The notes: generated by a model not told the origin, from the letters alone. Shown: positions 29,591 through 38,407, numbered from the stretch's first letter. The stretch is 64,000 bases of DNA from Aerococcus sp. UBA6277 (GCF_002440555.1 NZ_DJUR01000036.1:11434-75433); one strand, 5' to 3'. Numbers and translations are program-made.

Positions 29591-29626
29591 AAAAGAAAAG
29601 GCCCCCCACGCGCTGGTGGGAGGCCT
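29591..29626 (-). terminator. Attenuator terminator ahead of ilvE
   Basis: On the minus strand AGGCCTCCCAC pairs with GTGGGGGGCCT (29626-29616 and 29609-29599; one U-G pair), followed by TTTTCTTTT. It lies between the leader peptide and ilvE, about 55 bp before the ilvE start. Confidence 0.88.
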
Positions 29627-29656
29627 AAGTCCCATTCAGCGTTAACAAGCACGAAT

Positions 29657-29704
29657 AGGACTTACGATTTGTTATTAGTGAAAAACACTAATTCGTAAAG
29701 TCCT
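29657..29704 (-). promoter_or_regulatory. Leader hairpin overlapping the attenuator peptide
   Basis: AGGACTTTACGA (minus strand 29704-29693) pairs with TCGTAAGTCCT (29667-29657), enclosing ATTAGTG/CACTAAT. The 5' arm is codons 14-18 of the leader peptide. The 3' arm can instead pair with GAATGGGACTTA just before the terminator stem, giving an alternative fold. Confidence 0.7.
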
Positions 29705-29744
29705 GTTTATTAATAATAATGACCACTTGTGCTGTCTTTTTCAT
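29688..29744 (-). CDS. ilvE leader peptide with Val-Val-Ile-Ile-Ile run
   Basis: The 18-codon frame MKKTAQVVIIINKQDFTN starts at an ATG behind AGAGGT and ends in TAG. Codons 7-11 are GTG GTC ATT ATT ATT, the end products of the pathway the downstream aminotransferase completes. A hairpin overlaps its 3' end and a terminator follows before ilvE. This is the arrangement of ribosome-mediated attenuation: with too little charged tRNA-Val or tRNA-Ile the ribosome would stall and alter the leader fold. It is too short to be called by most gene finders. Confidence 0.85.
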   Translation of the reverse strand: MKKTAQVVIIINKQDFTN

Positions 29745-29773
29745 GAGACTACCTCTTTCGTTTTCTAATGTGA

Positions 29774-29805
29774 ATTTAATATAACCTAAAATAATAATGA
29801 TTGCA
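29774..29805 (-). promoter_or_regulatory. Promoter of the ilvE leader
   Basis: On the minus strand TTGCAA, a 17-nt spacer and TATATT form a good SigA promoter, placing the start of transcription shortly before the leader peptide. Confidence 0.8.
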
Positions 29806-29860
29806 ATAGGTAAAATGAAAAAAATCTAATAAAAATGTAAATAAATTAAAATTATTTAAT

Positions 29861-29893
29861 AAAAAGGCGTATATGGCCACGCCACATACGCCT
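29861..29893 (-). terminator. Terminator of the opp operon
   Basis: On the minus strand AGGCGTATGTGGC, loop GTG, and GCCATATACGCCT (one G-U pair) are followed by TTTTTATTA. It lies 44 bp past the oppA stop. Confidence 0.9.
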
Positions 29894-29936
29894 AATCACT
29901 ATCTAAAAGTGGTTGTAAGATCTAGTTGAAATTACT

Positions 29937-31745
29937 TTATTCTGATACGGGTGCATCAGCTGTTACTTCAACTGTGTGCCATCCGAAGTCATCCGCTGGG
30001 TTATGCGCGTAGTCAAAGTGTTTTACGCGGTTGTTAATAGGCATAACTTGTTGACGGAATAATGTTGGAATAACTGGTGCTTCTTCAGAGAAGTATTTTT
30101 GCCACTCAACAAAGGTATTACGTTGGAATTCTTCGTCAAAGGCTTCTGCACTTGTAAAGTCAGCCATGAATTGGTCATTCTCTTCAGTTGCCCAACGTGT
30201 ATAGTTAAAGGCAGCATTACGCGCGTATAAACCGTTTGGTGCTGGGTCAGTACCTGTACCCCAAGCAGCTTGATAGATATCGATATTTTCATCATCTGCT
30301 TCAATACGGTCATAGAAACTGTTGAATTCTAGTAAACGACCATCTGTTAATTGGACATCTAATCCAACTTCATTCCAAGCTTGGATATAGTATTGTGCAA
30401 TCGGCTCAGCCGTTTCTCCACCTTCCATAGAGGCAAAGTTAATTTGTAATGGTTCACCATCTGGATCTTCACGAATACCATCGTTATCTGTATCTACGTA
30501 GCCAGCATCATCTAATAGTTGGTTAGCTTTATCAGGATCGTAGCTATAGCCAGGTACTTCTTCAGTTGTTGCCCCAAAGCTACCAAATACAGGTGGAATA
30601 ACGGTATTTGCATTGGAACGTAGACCATTATAGAATCGTTGTGCTACAGCATCGTTATCAATAGCATACCCCATTGCTTGACGAAGGGATTTATCAGCCA
30701 TTTTGGCATCTTCATCATACACAACCTCACCGGCTTCAGAGTCCCATTTACCCAACTTAAATCCAATATATGTATAAGATAATTGTTCGCGACCGAGTAA
30801 TGTATAACCAGGTAATTCTGCATAACTTTCATATAAATCAGTTGGCATACTTAAAGCAACGTCATATTTCCCATTTTCTAAAGCTGGTACAACCGAACTT
30901 GAAGGCACTACTTCAACGACAACATTGTCTAACTTAGGTTCACCTTGCCAGTAGTATTCATTGGCTTCATATTCAACGGACTCTCCTGGTGTTACTTTAG
31001 TAATACGGAAAGGACCGTCACCAACTGGTGTTGAACGGATTTTCTCAGATGAAGCTAATTCAGCTACTGGAACATCTTCTAAATAATGTTTAGGCATTGC
31101 GTATGACCAAACACCCCCACCTGCTTGAAGCATTGAAGGGCTTACTTCTTGGAATTCGATTTCAACAGTGACATCATCAACTTGTGTGATACCAGAAATC
31201 GTATCAGCTTCCCCACTATGGTATTCTTCCATACCGACTACGTTTTGGAAGGTACCATCATAACGAATACCAGTGTAGTCTGGGTGACCGATTACCTCGT
31301 AAGAATAGATAACATCTTCGGCAGTTAATGGTTCACCATCAGACCATTTCAAACCTTCTTTTAAGGTAATTGTTGCTTTATTATTTTCTTGATCTAATGC
31401 TAACGTGGCTTTACCGGAGTCGTCAATTTGGAAGTCATCATCAGTGCCAAATAATGAATCAAAACCAAACTGCATGATTTCTGCATCATAATTATCTTCA
31501 TAAAACTCCCAAGAGAAAATACCTTGGAAAGGTGAGTCCGTTACTAAACCAACTTGTAAGGTACCACCATCAATTGCTTCACCTTCATTATCAACTGTAG
31601 TCGCTAGTTCTGGTGCAACTACCTCACCACTTTCGCTACTAGAAGATGAATCTGCAGTTTCACTGTCACTATCATTGTTACCACACGCCACCAAAGCCAA
31701 ACTTGCAGCAGCTGTTAAACCCAATAACTTATACCATTTCTTCAT
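29937..31745 (-). CDS. oppA: Oligopeptide-binding lipoprotein (family 5 substrate-binding)
   Basis: This 602-residue protein has a lipoprotein signal (LVACG, Cys21), a Ser/Asp-rich linker, then the family 5 fold: LKEGLKWSDGEPLTAEDV, PVGDGPFRITK, RQAMGYAIDNDAV and DPDKANQLLDDAGY. It should capture peptides outside the membrane and deliver them to OppBC. AGGAGG precedes the ATG. It is the last gene of oppD-oppF-oppB-oppC-oppA. Substrate range cannot be told from sequence. Confidence 0.93.
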   Translation of the reverse strand: MKKWYKLLGLTAAASLALVACGNNDSDSETADSSSSSESGEVVAPELATTVDNEGEAIDGGTLQVGLVTDSPFQGIFSWEFYEDNYDAEIMQFGFDSLFGTDDDFQIDDSGKATLALDQENNKATITLKEGLKWSDGEPLTAEDVIYSYEVIGHPDYTGIRYDGTFQNVVGMEEYHSGEADTISGITQVDDVTVEIEFQEVSPSMLQAGGGVWSYAMPKHYLEDVPVAELASSEKIRSTPVGDGPFRITKVTPGESVEYEANEYYWQGEPKLDNVVVEVVPSSSVVPALENGKYDVALSMPTDLYESYAELPGYTLLGREQLSYTYIGFKLGKWDSEAGEVVYDEDAKMADKSLRQAMGYAIDNDAVAQRFYNGLRSNANTVIPPVFGSFGATTEEVPGYSYDPDKANQLLDDAGYVDTDNDGIREDPDGEPLQINFASMEGGETAEPIAQYYIQAWNEVGLDVQLTDGRLLEFNSFYDRIEADDENIDIYQAAWGTGTDPAPNGLYARNAAFNYTRWATEENDQFMADFTSAEAFDEEFQRNTFVEWQKYFSEEAPVIPTLFRQQVMPINNRVKHFDYAHNPADDFGWHTVEVTADAPVSE

Positions 31746-31795
31746 ACACTTTCCTCCTAAACTAAATTGTGATGTTGTAATTTTAAAAAATATAA

Positions 31796-32713
31796 TTACC
31801 CTAAACGTTGTTTTGCATCTGCAGATCGTTTTAAAGCTTGACCCACATAGTTAATGCAAAGCATCAATACTAAAATCAGTAGTGATGCAGGTAGCCATAC
31901 CCAAGTCTTATTTTCCAGAATATCTGGTGACTGAGCATAGCTGACCAATGTCCCTAAACTAGGTGTGGAAGTAGGTAACCCAAATCCTAGATAACTTAAC
32001 CCAGTTTCAATACCGATATTTGCGGCAAAGTTCAAAGTGACATTTACGATGATCAGAGAGCTTAAATTCGGGAGAATTTCCCTAAATAATATCTTGTAAG
32101 TTGGTGTCCCCATCGTTCTTGATGCTGAGATATAATCTCTTCGACTCTCAGATAAGGCTTTACTACGGATTAACCGCGCTTGCCCTACCCAATAGAAGGC
32201 ACTCATGATGAGGATAAAGGTCCACACATTATAGTCTGAAACCAGTGTGATAAATACGATGATCAACATAGTTGTTGGAAGTAACATGATAAAATCAATG
32301 ATCCGCATCAAGAAATTATCAATAATACCGCCATAGTAACCAGCAACCAAACCAATCGTAATCCCAACAATACTGGTAAGTGCCGTAATGGTAAAACCAA
32401 TTGTAATGGAGTTTCTAGCACCTATAATCAGTTGGCCAAAAATAGAACGACCACCGGAATCAGTTCCTAAGATAAATTCATCATTAGGTGGCAAATAGGA
32501 ATCTAATAGAGATATTCGCAATACTTCATCTTGGTCGATGACAATTGCCCCAATGAATACCCCAAGAATAATTAGGATAAATAAGATTAAACTAAATAGT
32601 GCTAGCTTATCTTTTAAAAATTCACGCCAAATTACGCGCAAACCAGTTGGCGGTGCACTAGCTAATTCTTGTGCAATCGCATCTTGCCCAGTTGTTTTTT
32701 TATAATTTTCCAT
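31796..32713 (-). CDS. oppC: Oligopeptide ABC transporter permease OppC
   Basis: A 305-residue permease with an N-terminal cytoplasmic segment (to about residue 35) and six predicted helices. The region GTDSGGRSIFGQLIIGARNS and the EAA loop ASRTMGTPTYKILFREILPN are typical of the OppC/DppC branch. It forms the membrane channel with OppB. It starts 17 bp after oppB. Confidence 0.93.
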   Translation of the reverse strand: MENYKKTTGQDAIAQELASAPPTGLRVIWREFLKDKLALFSLILFILIILGVFIGAIVIDQDEVLRISLLDSYLPPNDEFILGTDSGGRSIFGQLIIGARNSITIGFTITALTSIVGITIGLVAGYYGGIIDNFLMRIIDFIMLLPTTMLIIVFITLVSDYNVWTFILIMSAFYWVGQARLIRSKALSESRRDYISASRTMGTPTYKILFREILPNLSSLIIVNVTLNFAANIGIETGLSYLGFGLPTSTPSLGTLVSYAQSPDILENKTWVWLPASLLILVLMLCINYVGQALKRSADAKQRLG

Positions 32714-32730
32714 TCGTCATCACCCCTTCC

Positions 32731-33693
32731 CTAATCAATTCGAATACGAGGATCTACAATCGTCATAATAATGTCAGAAAGTAGCGTACCTAGAATTGTT
32801 GAAATACCAAATATCAATACCAGGGCAGTAATGACCGAATAGTCACGACTATTAATCGATTGAATAAATAGTTGACCCATACCAGGATAAGCGAAGATTT
32901 GTTCAATAAATACTGAACCCCCGATTAAACCAGTAATTTCATAACCAAATGTTGAAGCCACTGGTAATAGCGAGTTTCTAAAAATGTGACGGTTATACAC
33001 CACATTCTCAGGTACCCCTTTAGACCGAGCCGTCTTCACATAGTCTTGCTGTTTTGCATCAATTACCTCACTCCGTAAATACTGGATGATCCCTGTTGTA
33101 CCAAGCAAGGCGTAGGTAATTGCCGGTAGTAACATATGGTAGAACCGGTCCCAATAATAAGCAGGTGTACCGGCATCTAATCCGGTAGATACTGATCCAT
33201 TTGTTGGGAACCACTGCAACTCATACCCGAATAGCCAAACCATTAGTAAAGCAAGTACGAAAGTTGGAATTGCATAGGAAATGAAGTTGTATAATACGAC
33301 CCCTTTATCGAAAGAAGAATTATTATGACGACCTGATAAAATCCCAAGCGGTATGGCAATTAAGTAGGTAAAAATCAAAGTGAGTAATGATAGGAAGATC
33401 GTATTAACCGCCCGTCCACCAATTAAAGTGGATACAGGCACTTTATAGGTATAAGACATCCCAAAGTCACCCTGAAAGGCATTCTTCAACCAATTCAAAT
33501 ATTGGACGATAATCGGTTCATTCAAACCAGCTCGTTCACGCAAGGCTTCAATCGTTGAAGGATCAGTTTCTGGTGTGATAAGCCCTGTAAATGGGTCACC
33601 AGGCATCAACCTAGCTACCGCGAATACTAAGATACTCAAAATTAAAATTTGCGGTAGCATCAACAGAACTCTTCTAAATATTGTTTTCCACAT
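32731..33693 (-). CDS. oppB: Oligopeptide ABC transporter permease OppB
   Basis: A 320-residue permease beginning MWKTIFRRVLLMLPQILILS, with RLMPGDPFTG, RAGLNEPIIVQYLNWL and the EAA motif TARSKGVPENVVYNRHIFRN. It ends TIVDPRIRID, the usual C-terminus of OppB/DppB proteins. One base separates it from oppF. Confidence 0.93.
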   Translation of the reverse strand: MWKTIFRRVLLMLPQILILSILVFAVARLMPGDPFTGLITPETDPSTIEALRERAGLNEPIIVQYLNWLKNAFQGDFGMSYTYKVPVSTLIGGRAVNTIFLSLLTLIFTYLIAIPLGILSGRHNNSSFDKGVVLYNFISYAIPTFVLALLMVWLFGYELQWFPTNGSVSTGLDAGTPAYYWDRFYHMLLPAITYALLGTTGIIQYLRSEVIDAKQQDYVKTARSKGVPENVVYNRHIFRNSLLPVASTFGYEITGLIGGSVFIEQIFAYPGMGQLFIQSINSRDYSVITALVLIFGISTILGTLLSDIIMTIVDPRIRID

Positions 33694-33694
33694 A

Positions 33695-34651
33695 TTAATT
33701 GCCCCCTTTCAATGATTGATCAAAGGCAACATCATGATTTTCTGAGAATGGAGATAAATCATAAACACGATTATTTTCATCATAATAAATGTTAGACGTC
33801 TTTTGATACTCAGCATCAATTTGCTGACGTCGTGCTTTAATCTCAGCCCGTTTATTTGGATCCATTTCAGGAATTGCAGCCAATAACCGTTTAGTATAAA
33901 TATGTTGCGGGTTATTGAAGATTTCTTTCTTGGAACCACGCTCAACAAATCGTCCTTTATGCATAATAGCAATTTCGTCTGCCATATGTTCCACAACCCC
34001 TAAATCATGGGAAATGAACAAGTAACTCAAGTTATATTCACTTTGAATTTGCTTCATAAAGTTTAAAACCTGCGCTTGAACCGATAAATCAAGGGCTGAA
34101 GTGGGTTCATCGGCAATAATCAGTTTAGGGTTACTGGCTACTGCCCGAGCAACCCCTAAACGTTGCCGTTGACCACCCGAGAATTCATGCGGATACTTAT
34201 AGATTGTATCTTCATTCAAACCAACAATCTCTAACAGCTCGATTACCCGATGCTTCACTTCTTTTTCAGAATATTGATAATAATTGCGAATTGGTTCAGC
34301 AATCACATCTAAAATCCGTTTCTTCGGATTCAAAGACATAGTCGAATCTTGAAAAATCATCTGAACATTCCGGTTATATTCGCCGTATTTACCAGACCGC
34401 TTCCGCGCTTTATTGGTGACATCGGTTGCTTCATATAAAATTTGTCCAGCAGTCGCTTTCTCCAAACCGATAATGGCACGGCCGATAGTCGTCTTACCAG
34501 AACCTGATTCACCAACTAGGCCGTAAGTTTTGCCGCTTTCAATTTCTAAATCAACACCATCCACGGCAAGCACATTGTCCTGTACCGTATTAAAGAATCC
34601 GCCGCGAATAGGATAATGTACTTTCAAATCTTTTACTTCAATAAATCCCAT
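33695..34651 (-). CDS. oppF: Oligopeptide ABC transporter ATPase OppF
   Basis: A 318-residue ATPase: Walker A GESGSGKTT, Q-loop QMIFQDSTMSLNPKK, signature SGGQRQRLGVARA, Walker B LIIADEPTSALD and the H-loop ISHDLGVVEH. The C-terminal peptide-transporter extension (IYTKRLLAAIPEMDP) is present. It overlaps the oppD stop by one base. Confidence 0.94.
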   Translation of the reverse strand: MGFIEVKDLKVHYPIRGGFFNTVQDNVLAVDGVDLEIESGKTYGLVGESGSGKTTIGRAIIGLEKATAGQILYEATDVTNKARKRSGKYGEYNRNVQMIFQDSTMSLNPKKRILDVIAEPIRNYYQYSEKEVKHRVIELLEIVGLNEDTIYKYPHEFSGGQRQRLGVARAVASNPKLIIADEPTSALDLSVQAQVLNFMKQIQSEYNLSYLFISHDLGVVEHMADEIAIMHKGRFVERGSKKEIFNNPQHIYTKRLLAAIPEMDPNKRAEIKARRQQIDAEYQKTSNIYYDENNRVYDLSPFSENHDVAFDQSLKGGN

Positions 34652-35682
34652 TACTCGACCCCTTCCTTCAAGTCCGCAACATCCTCTTCCTCAGGGAAAT
34701 CGAAATGCTGCCAACAAGTACATTTCACGAAATGATTAGGGGCCAGCTGATGCATGGTCGGTTTTTCTTCATGCTCACTATCATCAATCCATGGAATACG
34801 ACTGGCAAAACGGCAACCATTTCTTGGCAGGTTTTGCAGTGAAGGCACAGTCCCTTGAATAACATGAAGTTCATCTTCTTCATTTTCAAGTTCGTGTGGC
34901 ACTGAATTTAACAGTGATCGCGTGTAAGGATGTTTTGGATTATTAAATAGTTCACCCACATCAGCAATCTCAACTACCTCTCCGGCATACATCACGGCTA
35001 CCTTATCTGCCGTTTGTGCAACTACCCCTAAATCATGGGTGATTAATAGGATGCCAGATCCCGTCTCATCTTGAATATCGTTCATTAAATCTAAGATTTG
35101 CGCTTGCACAGTCACATCTAAGGCAGTAGTCGGCTCATCAGCAATAATAATGGCAGGCTTGTTTGCTAAAGCAATAGCAATCACTACCCGTTGACGCATA
35201 CCACCAGACAATTCATGCGGATATTGTTTCATCACACGTTTTGGATGAGGAATTTGAACCTGTGTTAATAGCTCCTCCACCCTTGCAAGACGTTGAGATT
35301 TGGATAAATCTGAATGATACAATAATGTTTCTTCAATTTGATCTTGTATTGTCATCAAGGGGTTTAAAGAACCTAAAGGATCCTGGAAAATCATCCCAAT
35401 ATCATTTCCCCTGATTTTATTAAATTGCGCTTCAGTATTTTCTAAAAGATTATCCCCTCTATAGAGAATCTCTCCCTGGATTTGCGTATTCGCTCGATTA
35501 TGTAAGCCAACAATCGAGGTAGCTAAAGTACTTTTACCAGACCCTGACTCCCCTACGATAGCAAGGACTTCATTCTCATTCAAAGTCAAAGTGACATCAT
35601 CGACAGCATTAAAGTACTCATCGCCAAAACGAAATCCTGTATGTAAATGATTAATTTCTAATAATACCTGGTTAGAGGACAT
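34651..35682 (-). CDS. oppD: Oligopeptide ABC transporter ATPase OppD
   Basis: A 343-residue ATPase: Walker A GESGSGKST, IFQDPLGSLNPLM, signature LSGGMRQRVVIAIALA, Walker B IIIADEPTTALD, LITHDLGVVAQ. The C-terminal part holds CRFASRIPWID and FVKCTCW, cysteines like those of the OppD iron-sulfur/metal extension. It is the first gene of the operon, driven from 35755-35783. Confidence 0.94.
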   Translation of the reverse strand: MSSNQVLLEINHLHTGFRFGDEYFNAVDDVTLTLNENEVLAIVGESGSGKSTLATSIVGLHNRANTQIQGEILYRGDNLLENTEAQFNKIRGNDIGMIFQDPLGSLNPLMTIQDQIEETLLYHSDLSKSQRLARVEELLTQVQIPHPKRVMKQYPHELSGGMRQRVVIAIALANKPAIIIADEPTTALDVTVQAQILDLMNDIQDETGSGILLITHDLGVVAQTADKVAVMYAGEVVEIADVGELFNNPKHPYTRSLLNSVPHELENEEDELHVIQGTVPSLQNLPRNGCRFASRIPWIDDSEHEEKPTMHQLAPNHFVKCTCWQHFDFPEEEDVADLKEGVE

Positions 35683-35754
35683 GGTTTCAGCTCCTTAAAA
35701 AATGATATTTCAGTAAATTCTTTAATTTAATTCTAATCATTTTGATTTTTAAAT

Positions 35755-35783
35755 ACTTTACATGAACTAGATTAAAATTTCAA
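35755..35783 (-). promoter_or_regulatory. opp operon promoter
   Basis: On the minus strand TTGAAA (35783-35778), a 17-nt spacer and TAAAGT (35760-35755), about 75 bp before oppD. Confidence 0.75.
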
Positions 35784-35923
35784 GGAAAAATAGATTTTTG
35801 TTCATAATTTCGTAACATTTTTCTTAATTGTTTTTAATATTACTTCTTATTGTTTTAATAATAATAGGAAGAGAAGTGAATTAAGCAGCTTGAAAATAAA
35901 ATTCAAAATAGGAAAAATGCGTT

Positions 35924-36053
35924 TGTGGATAAGTCTGTGACTAAGTCGAAAAAACGTTCGAATTATCCTGGTGCTGTACGCAATTATCTTGTGGATAAAA
36001 ATAAAAAGTTGATTAGATTCCTGAGTATAAATGACTTATCCACATGTGGAGAT
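35924..36053. other. Cluster of three consensus DnaA boxes outside oriC
   Basis: TGTGGATAA at 35924-35932 and 35990-35998 and TTATCCACA at 36036-36044 are exact consensus DnaA boxes. A fourth, near-match (TGTGGAGAT) abuts the third head-to-head at 36045-36053. They lie about 140 bp upstream of the opp promoter and at the edge of the parS segment. DnaA clusters away from oriC titrate or regulate DnaA in other bacteria; that role here is inference. Confidence 0.8.
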
Positions 36054-36089
36054 AGGTAGATTCTAACCAATAATTTTTAATAAAATGGC

Positions 36090-36105
36090 TGTTTCACATG
36101 AAAAC
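36090..36105. other. Degenerate parS-like site
   Basis: TGTTTCACATGAAAAC differs from the 16-bp parS consensus at three positions. It lies 46 bp from the DnaA-box cluster and could be a weak ParB site or chance. Confidence 0.35.
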
Positions 36106-36560
36106 TGTTGTTAAAATAGCTGGATATTGGTGTCAATAAATTGATGGTATATAAGTATTTGAAAACGAAATAAGAAGCAAAAATAGCCTATGTCATGTAA
36201 GGATATATAACATATACAATTACTAATTGTTGTAGTACAGTGAAGGAATTTTAGGTGAAAAGATTGCAATTTTTAAAAAATGAATATGGATTGCTAGTGG
36301 CTTTATGTGAAAAAAATAGGGTGGGAGAGATAAAAAGTAGATAAAAGATAATCGATCCAATAAGATGGTAATAAGTCGTTAAAAATAAAGAGATATATTC
36401 AAAGCAGCAAAAGTAGAAAAGAATGAGGAGTATCTCTTTTCAAGTGAATATTGATGTAAAATTTCACAAGCAAATGAGGTTGCAAAAACATCAAGAAAGC
36501 ATTCAGATGGCTTAGATATAGATATAACAGGCTAATAGGATAATTTAGATAGGTAATGTG

Positions 36561-36591
36561 TTAGTTACACTTGAAACAAGTGAATAACTAA
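36561..36591. repeat. 13-bp hairpin in the noncoding segment
   Basis: TTAGTTACACTTG, an AAA loop, then CAAGTG, a 2-nt bulge and TAACTAA: 13 paired bases. It is stronger than expected by chance in AT-rich DNA; there is no T tail. Confidence 0.6.
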
Positions 36592-36636
36592 GAGATGTAT
36601 GGATATAACTAAGAAAAGTAGAAGAAGAAAGTTAGT

Positions 36637-36741
36637 AAATTACCAGACGGTTAGTTTTGATGAGCTTTCACTTGGAACTGTATGAATAAGCACCCTTCTT
36701 ACGTGCTTATCTTGTTCCTATCTCTACTTAATTGGTAATTT
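36637..36741. repeat. Triple-nested inverted-repeat element
   Basis: Three stems nest around one centre: AAATTACCA (36637-36645) with TGGTAATTT (36733-36741); GGAAC (36674-36678) with GTTCC (36714-36718); ATAAGCAC (36686-36693) with GTGCTTAT (36703-36710). All pairs are perfect. It could fold as a roughly 105-nt RNA or extrude as a cruciform. I do not recognise a known RNA family and see no promoter I trust. Confidence 0.6.
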
Positions 36742-37048
36742 TCAGCAGCAGATAAGAGTTAGGAAGGCGTTATTTAGTGTATTCTTCTTATATAGTTTGA
36801 TTGATTAAAGTCTTGTCCAATAAAAGGTTATTGTATGAGAATTTGACTTTTTTTGGCCAATATCTTATTAATAAAGCTTATTTTAGACAATTTTTAGAGT
36901 ATCGGTTACGAAAATCATCATTCCATATACCTGTTAAAAGTAAAACAGATCGTCTACTATAATTAGTGACAACAGTTTCTGTGATTATAGAATGACTTAT
37001 ATTATTTTAGATGTTGAGTTAACTTTAACTAGGTTTTTTTAATAAGGT

Positions 37049-37078
37049 AGCGGAATGTTTCACGTGAAACATTCCGCT
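37049..37078. other. parS: parS site 1, inside a 30-bp palindrome
   Basis: The core TGTTTCACGTGAAACA (37056-37071) is a perfect parS. Seven further bases on each side (AGCGGAA and TTCCGCT) continue the symmetry, making a 30-bp perfect palindrome. Confidence 0.97.
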
Positions 37079-37372
37079 TTAGTATTAATTATCCCTCTAT
37101 GCGTGGCAAAAATTAAATGCCTTAGGCTTATAATCCTTATACAAACAGACTAATTCTAGCTGGGTATTTCTTTCCAAATCATGTTTAAAGAGAAAAAGTA
37201 TTAGTTCTCACCGTACTAAGTCAATATTAGATAAATTTGAATTAATTATTAGTCACTCGTGGCTGATGCTATAGTTTTTTAGTTTATAAATTACAATGTT
37301 TTATAGTTATTCACTATGTTTACTTTAAAAAAGTTTTTTTATAAACACTGATAAAATTATCCTATTTTCGTA

Positions 37373-37388
37373 TGTTTCACGTGAAACA
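37373..37388. other. parS: parS site 2
   Basis: Perfect TGTTTCACGTGAAACA, 317 bp from site 1, without extended flank symmetry. Confidence 0.97.
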
Positions 37389-37564
37389 ATCGTCCAAAAA
37401 AAATTTATTAGTATTATTCTGATGTAAATAGAAGTTTTTTTAAGATTAATAGGACTTATATATAGGAAAAGGTAATGGTAATGGTAATGATATGTCAATA
37501 ATAGTGGTAAAAGATTAATGCAGTATATCGAGTTTTCTGTGATATAAATACTTATTTTTTAGAT

Positions 37565-37588
37565 GCGCAGCAGGCGGCGGGGGCGGGC
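37565..37588 (+). other. G-rich patch
   Basis: GCAGGCGGCGGGGGCGGGC stands out in a region of roughly 70% A+T. Four G runs (GG, GG, GGGGG, GGG) separated by single C could form a two-layer quadruplex on this strand. Confidence 0.5.
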
Positions 37589-37662
37589 TATATTAAAAAA
37601 ATTCTATAGTAGTAAACCACAAGTAACTTCAATTAATTTTAGATTTAATAGATAATGCCATG

Positions 37663-37694
37663 TGTTGATGTGTTGATGTATTGATGTGTTGAGT
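37663..37694 (+). repeat. 8-bp tandem repeat, four copies
   Basis: TGTTGATG is repeated at 37663, 37671, 37679 (one change) and 37687 (last two bases differ). Between parS sites 2 and 3. Confidence 0.85.
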
Positions 37695-37825
37695 AATTAG
37701 TAGTACCCAATAGCTTGTAAGTTAGATTTCTAATTAACATAGAATTGACTAATCATATGGTGTGCTCTGTTGATTTAAGATCATATAGCAGCTACTTCAA
37801 TAAACTTAAAGTCAATTTGATCTTG

Positions 37826-37849
37826 ATGATGTTTCACGTGAAACATCAT
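37826..37849. other. parS: parS site 3, inside a 24-bp palindrome
   Basis: Perfect core TGTTTCACGTGAAACA at 37830-37845 with four extra symmetric bases on each side (ATGA/TCAT). Confidence 0.97.
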
Positions 37850-38391
37850 TCATAGTCGGGTTATTCCAATATCCATTCATAGTAACAATGAGAGATTCTA
37901 TGTAGTATTGCATTCATTTAATTGTAATGATATCCGTTAGTTAATCATTAAACTATTACGGTACTAATAAACTAAACTATCAGCAGAAGCCTATGATTAT
38001 TACAAAGATTTACAAATTTGTATCCCTCTTTTTCTTATGTTATCAATGATAGTTGGTATAGCTAATAAATAATGAATGCAGGTAATGATGAAAAAGAAAG
38101 ATTTGACTCCACACATTCTAATTTGCAACCAGCTACTGGATAGTTACTTTCATTCATCACTTTGATGTGCGATGAATAAATAGCTTCTAGTGAGAGTGGA
38201 TAGGACGGTATAAAAATCAATTCACTTTAGGAAAACTTGCTATGCGGATAAGTTAAAGCTAAGGGGAGTTAATAGAATGACATATGTCATCATTAGAAGT
38301 ATTTATTAGTGGACTGTGAGAAGATTTCCGTATTGGAAAGAATAAACATTATAAAACAAGCAATCTTGAGGATTCGCGATATTTATATGAA

Positions 38392-38407
38392 TGTTTCACG
38401 TGAAATC
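38392..38407. other. Degenerate parS site
   Basis: TGTTTCACGTGAAATC matches 14 of 16 bases of parS; both changes are at one end. It probably binds ParB more weakly. Confidence 0.7.

Noticed and set aside
29545..29760. T-box leader for ilvE
   Set aside because: No AGGGTGGNACCGCG-type motif; the leader peptide and terminator explain the region better.
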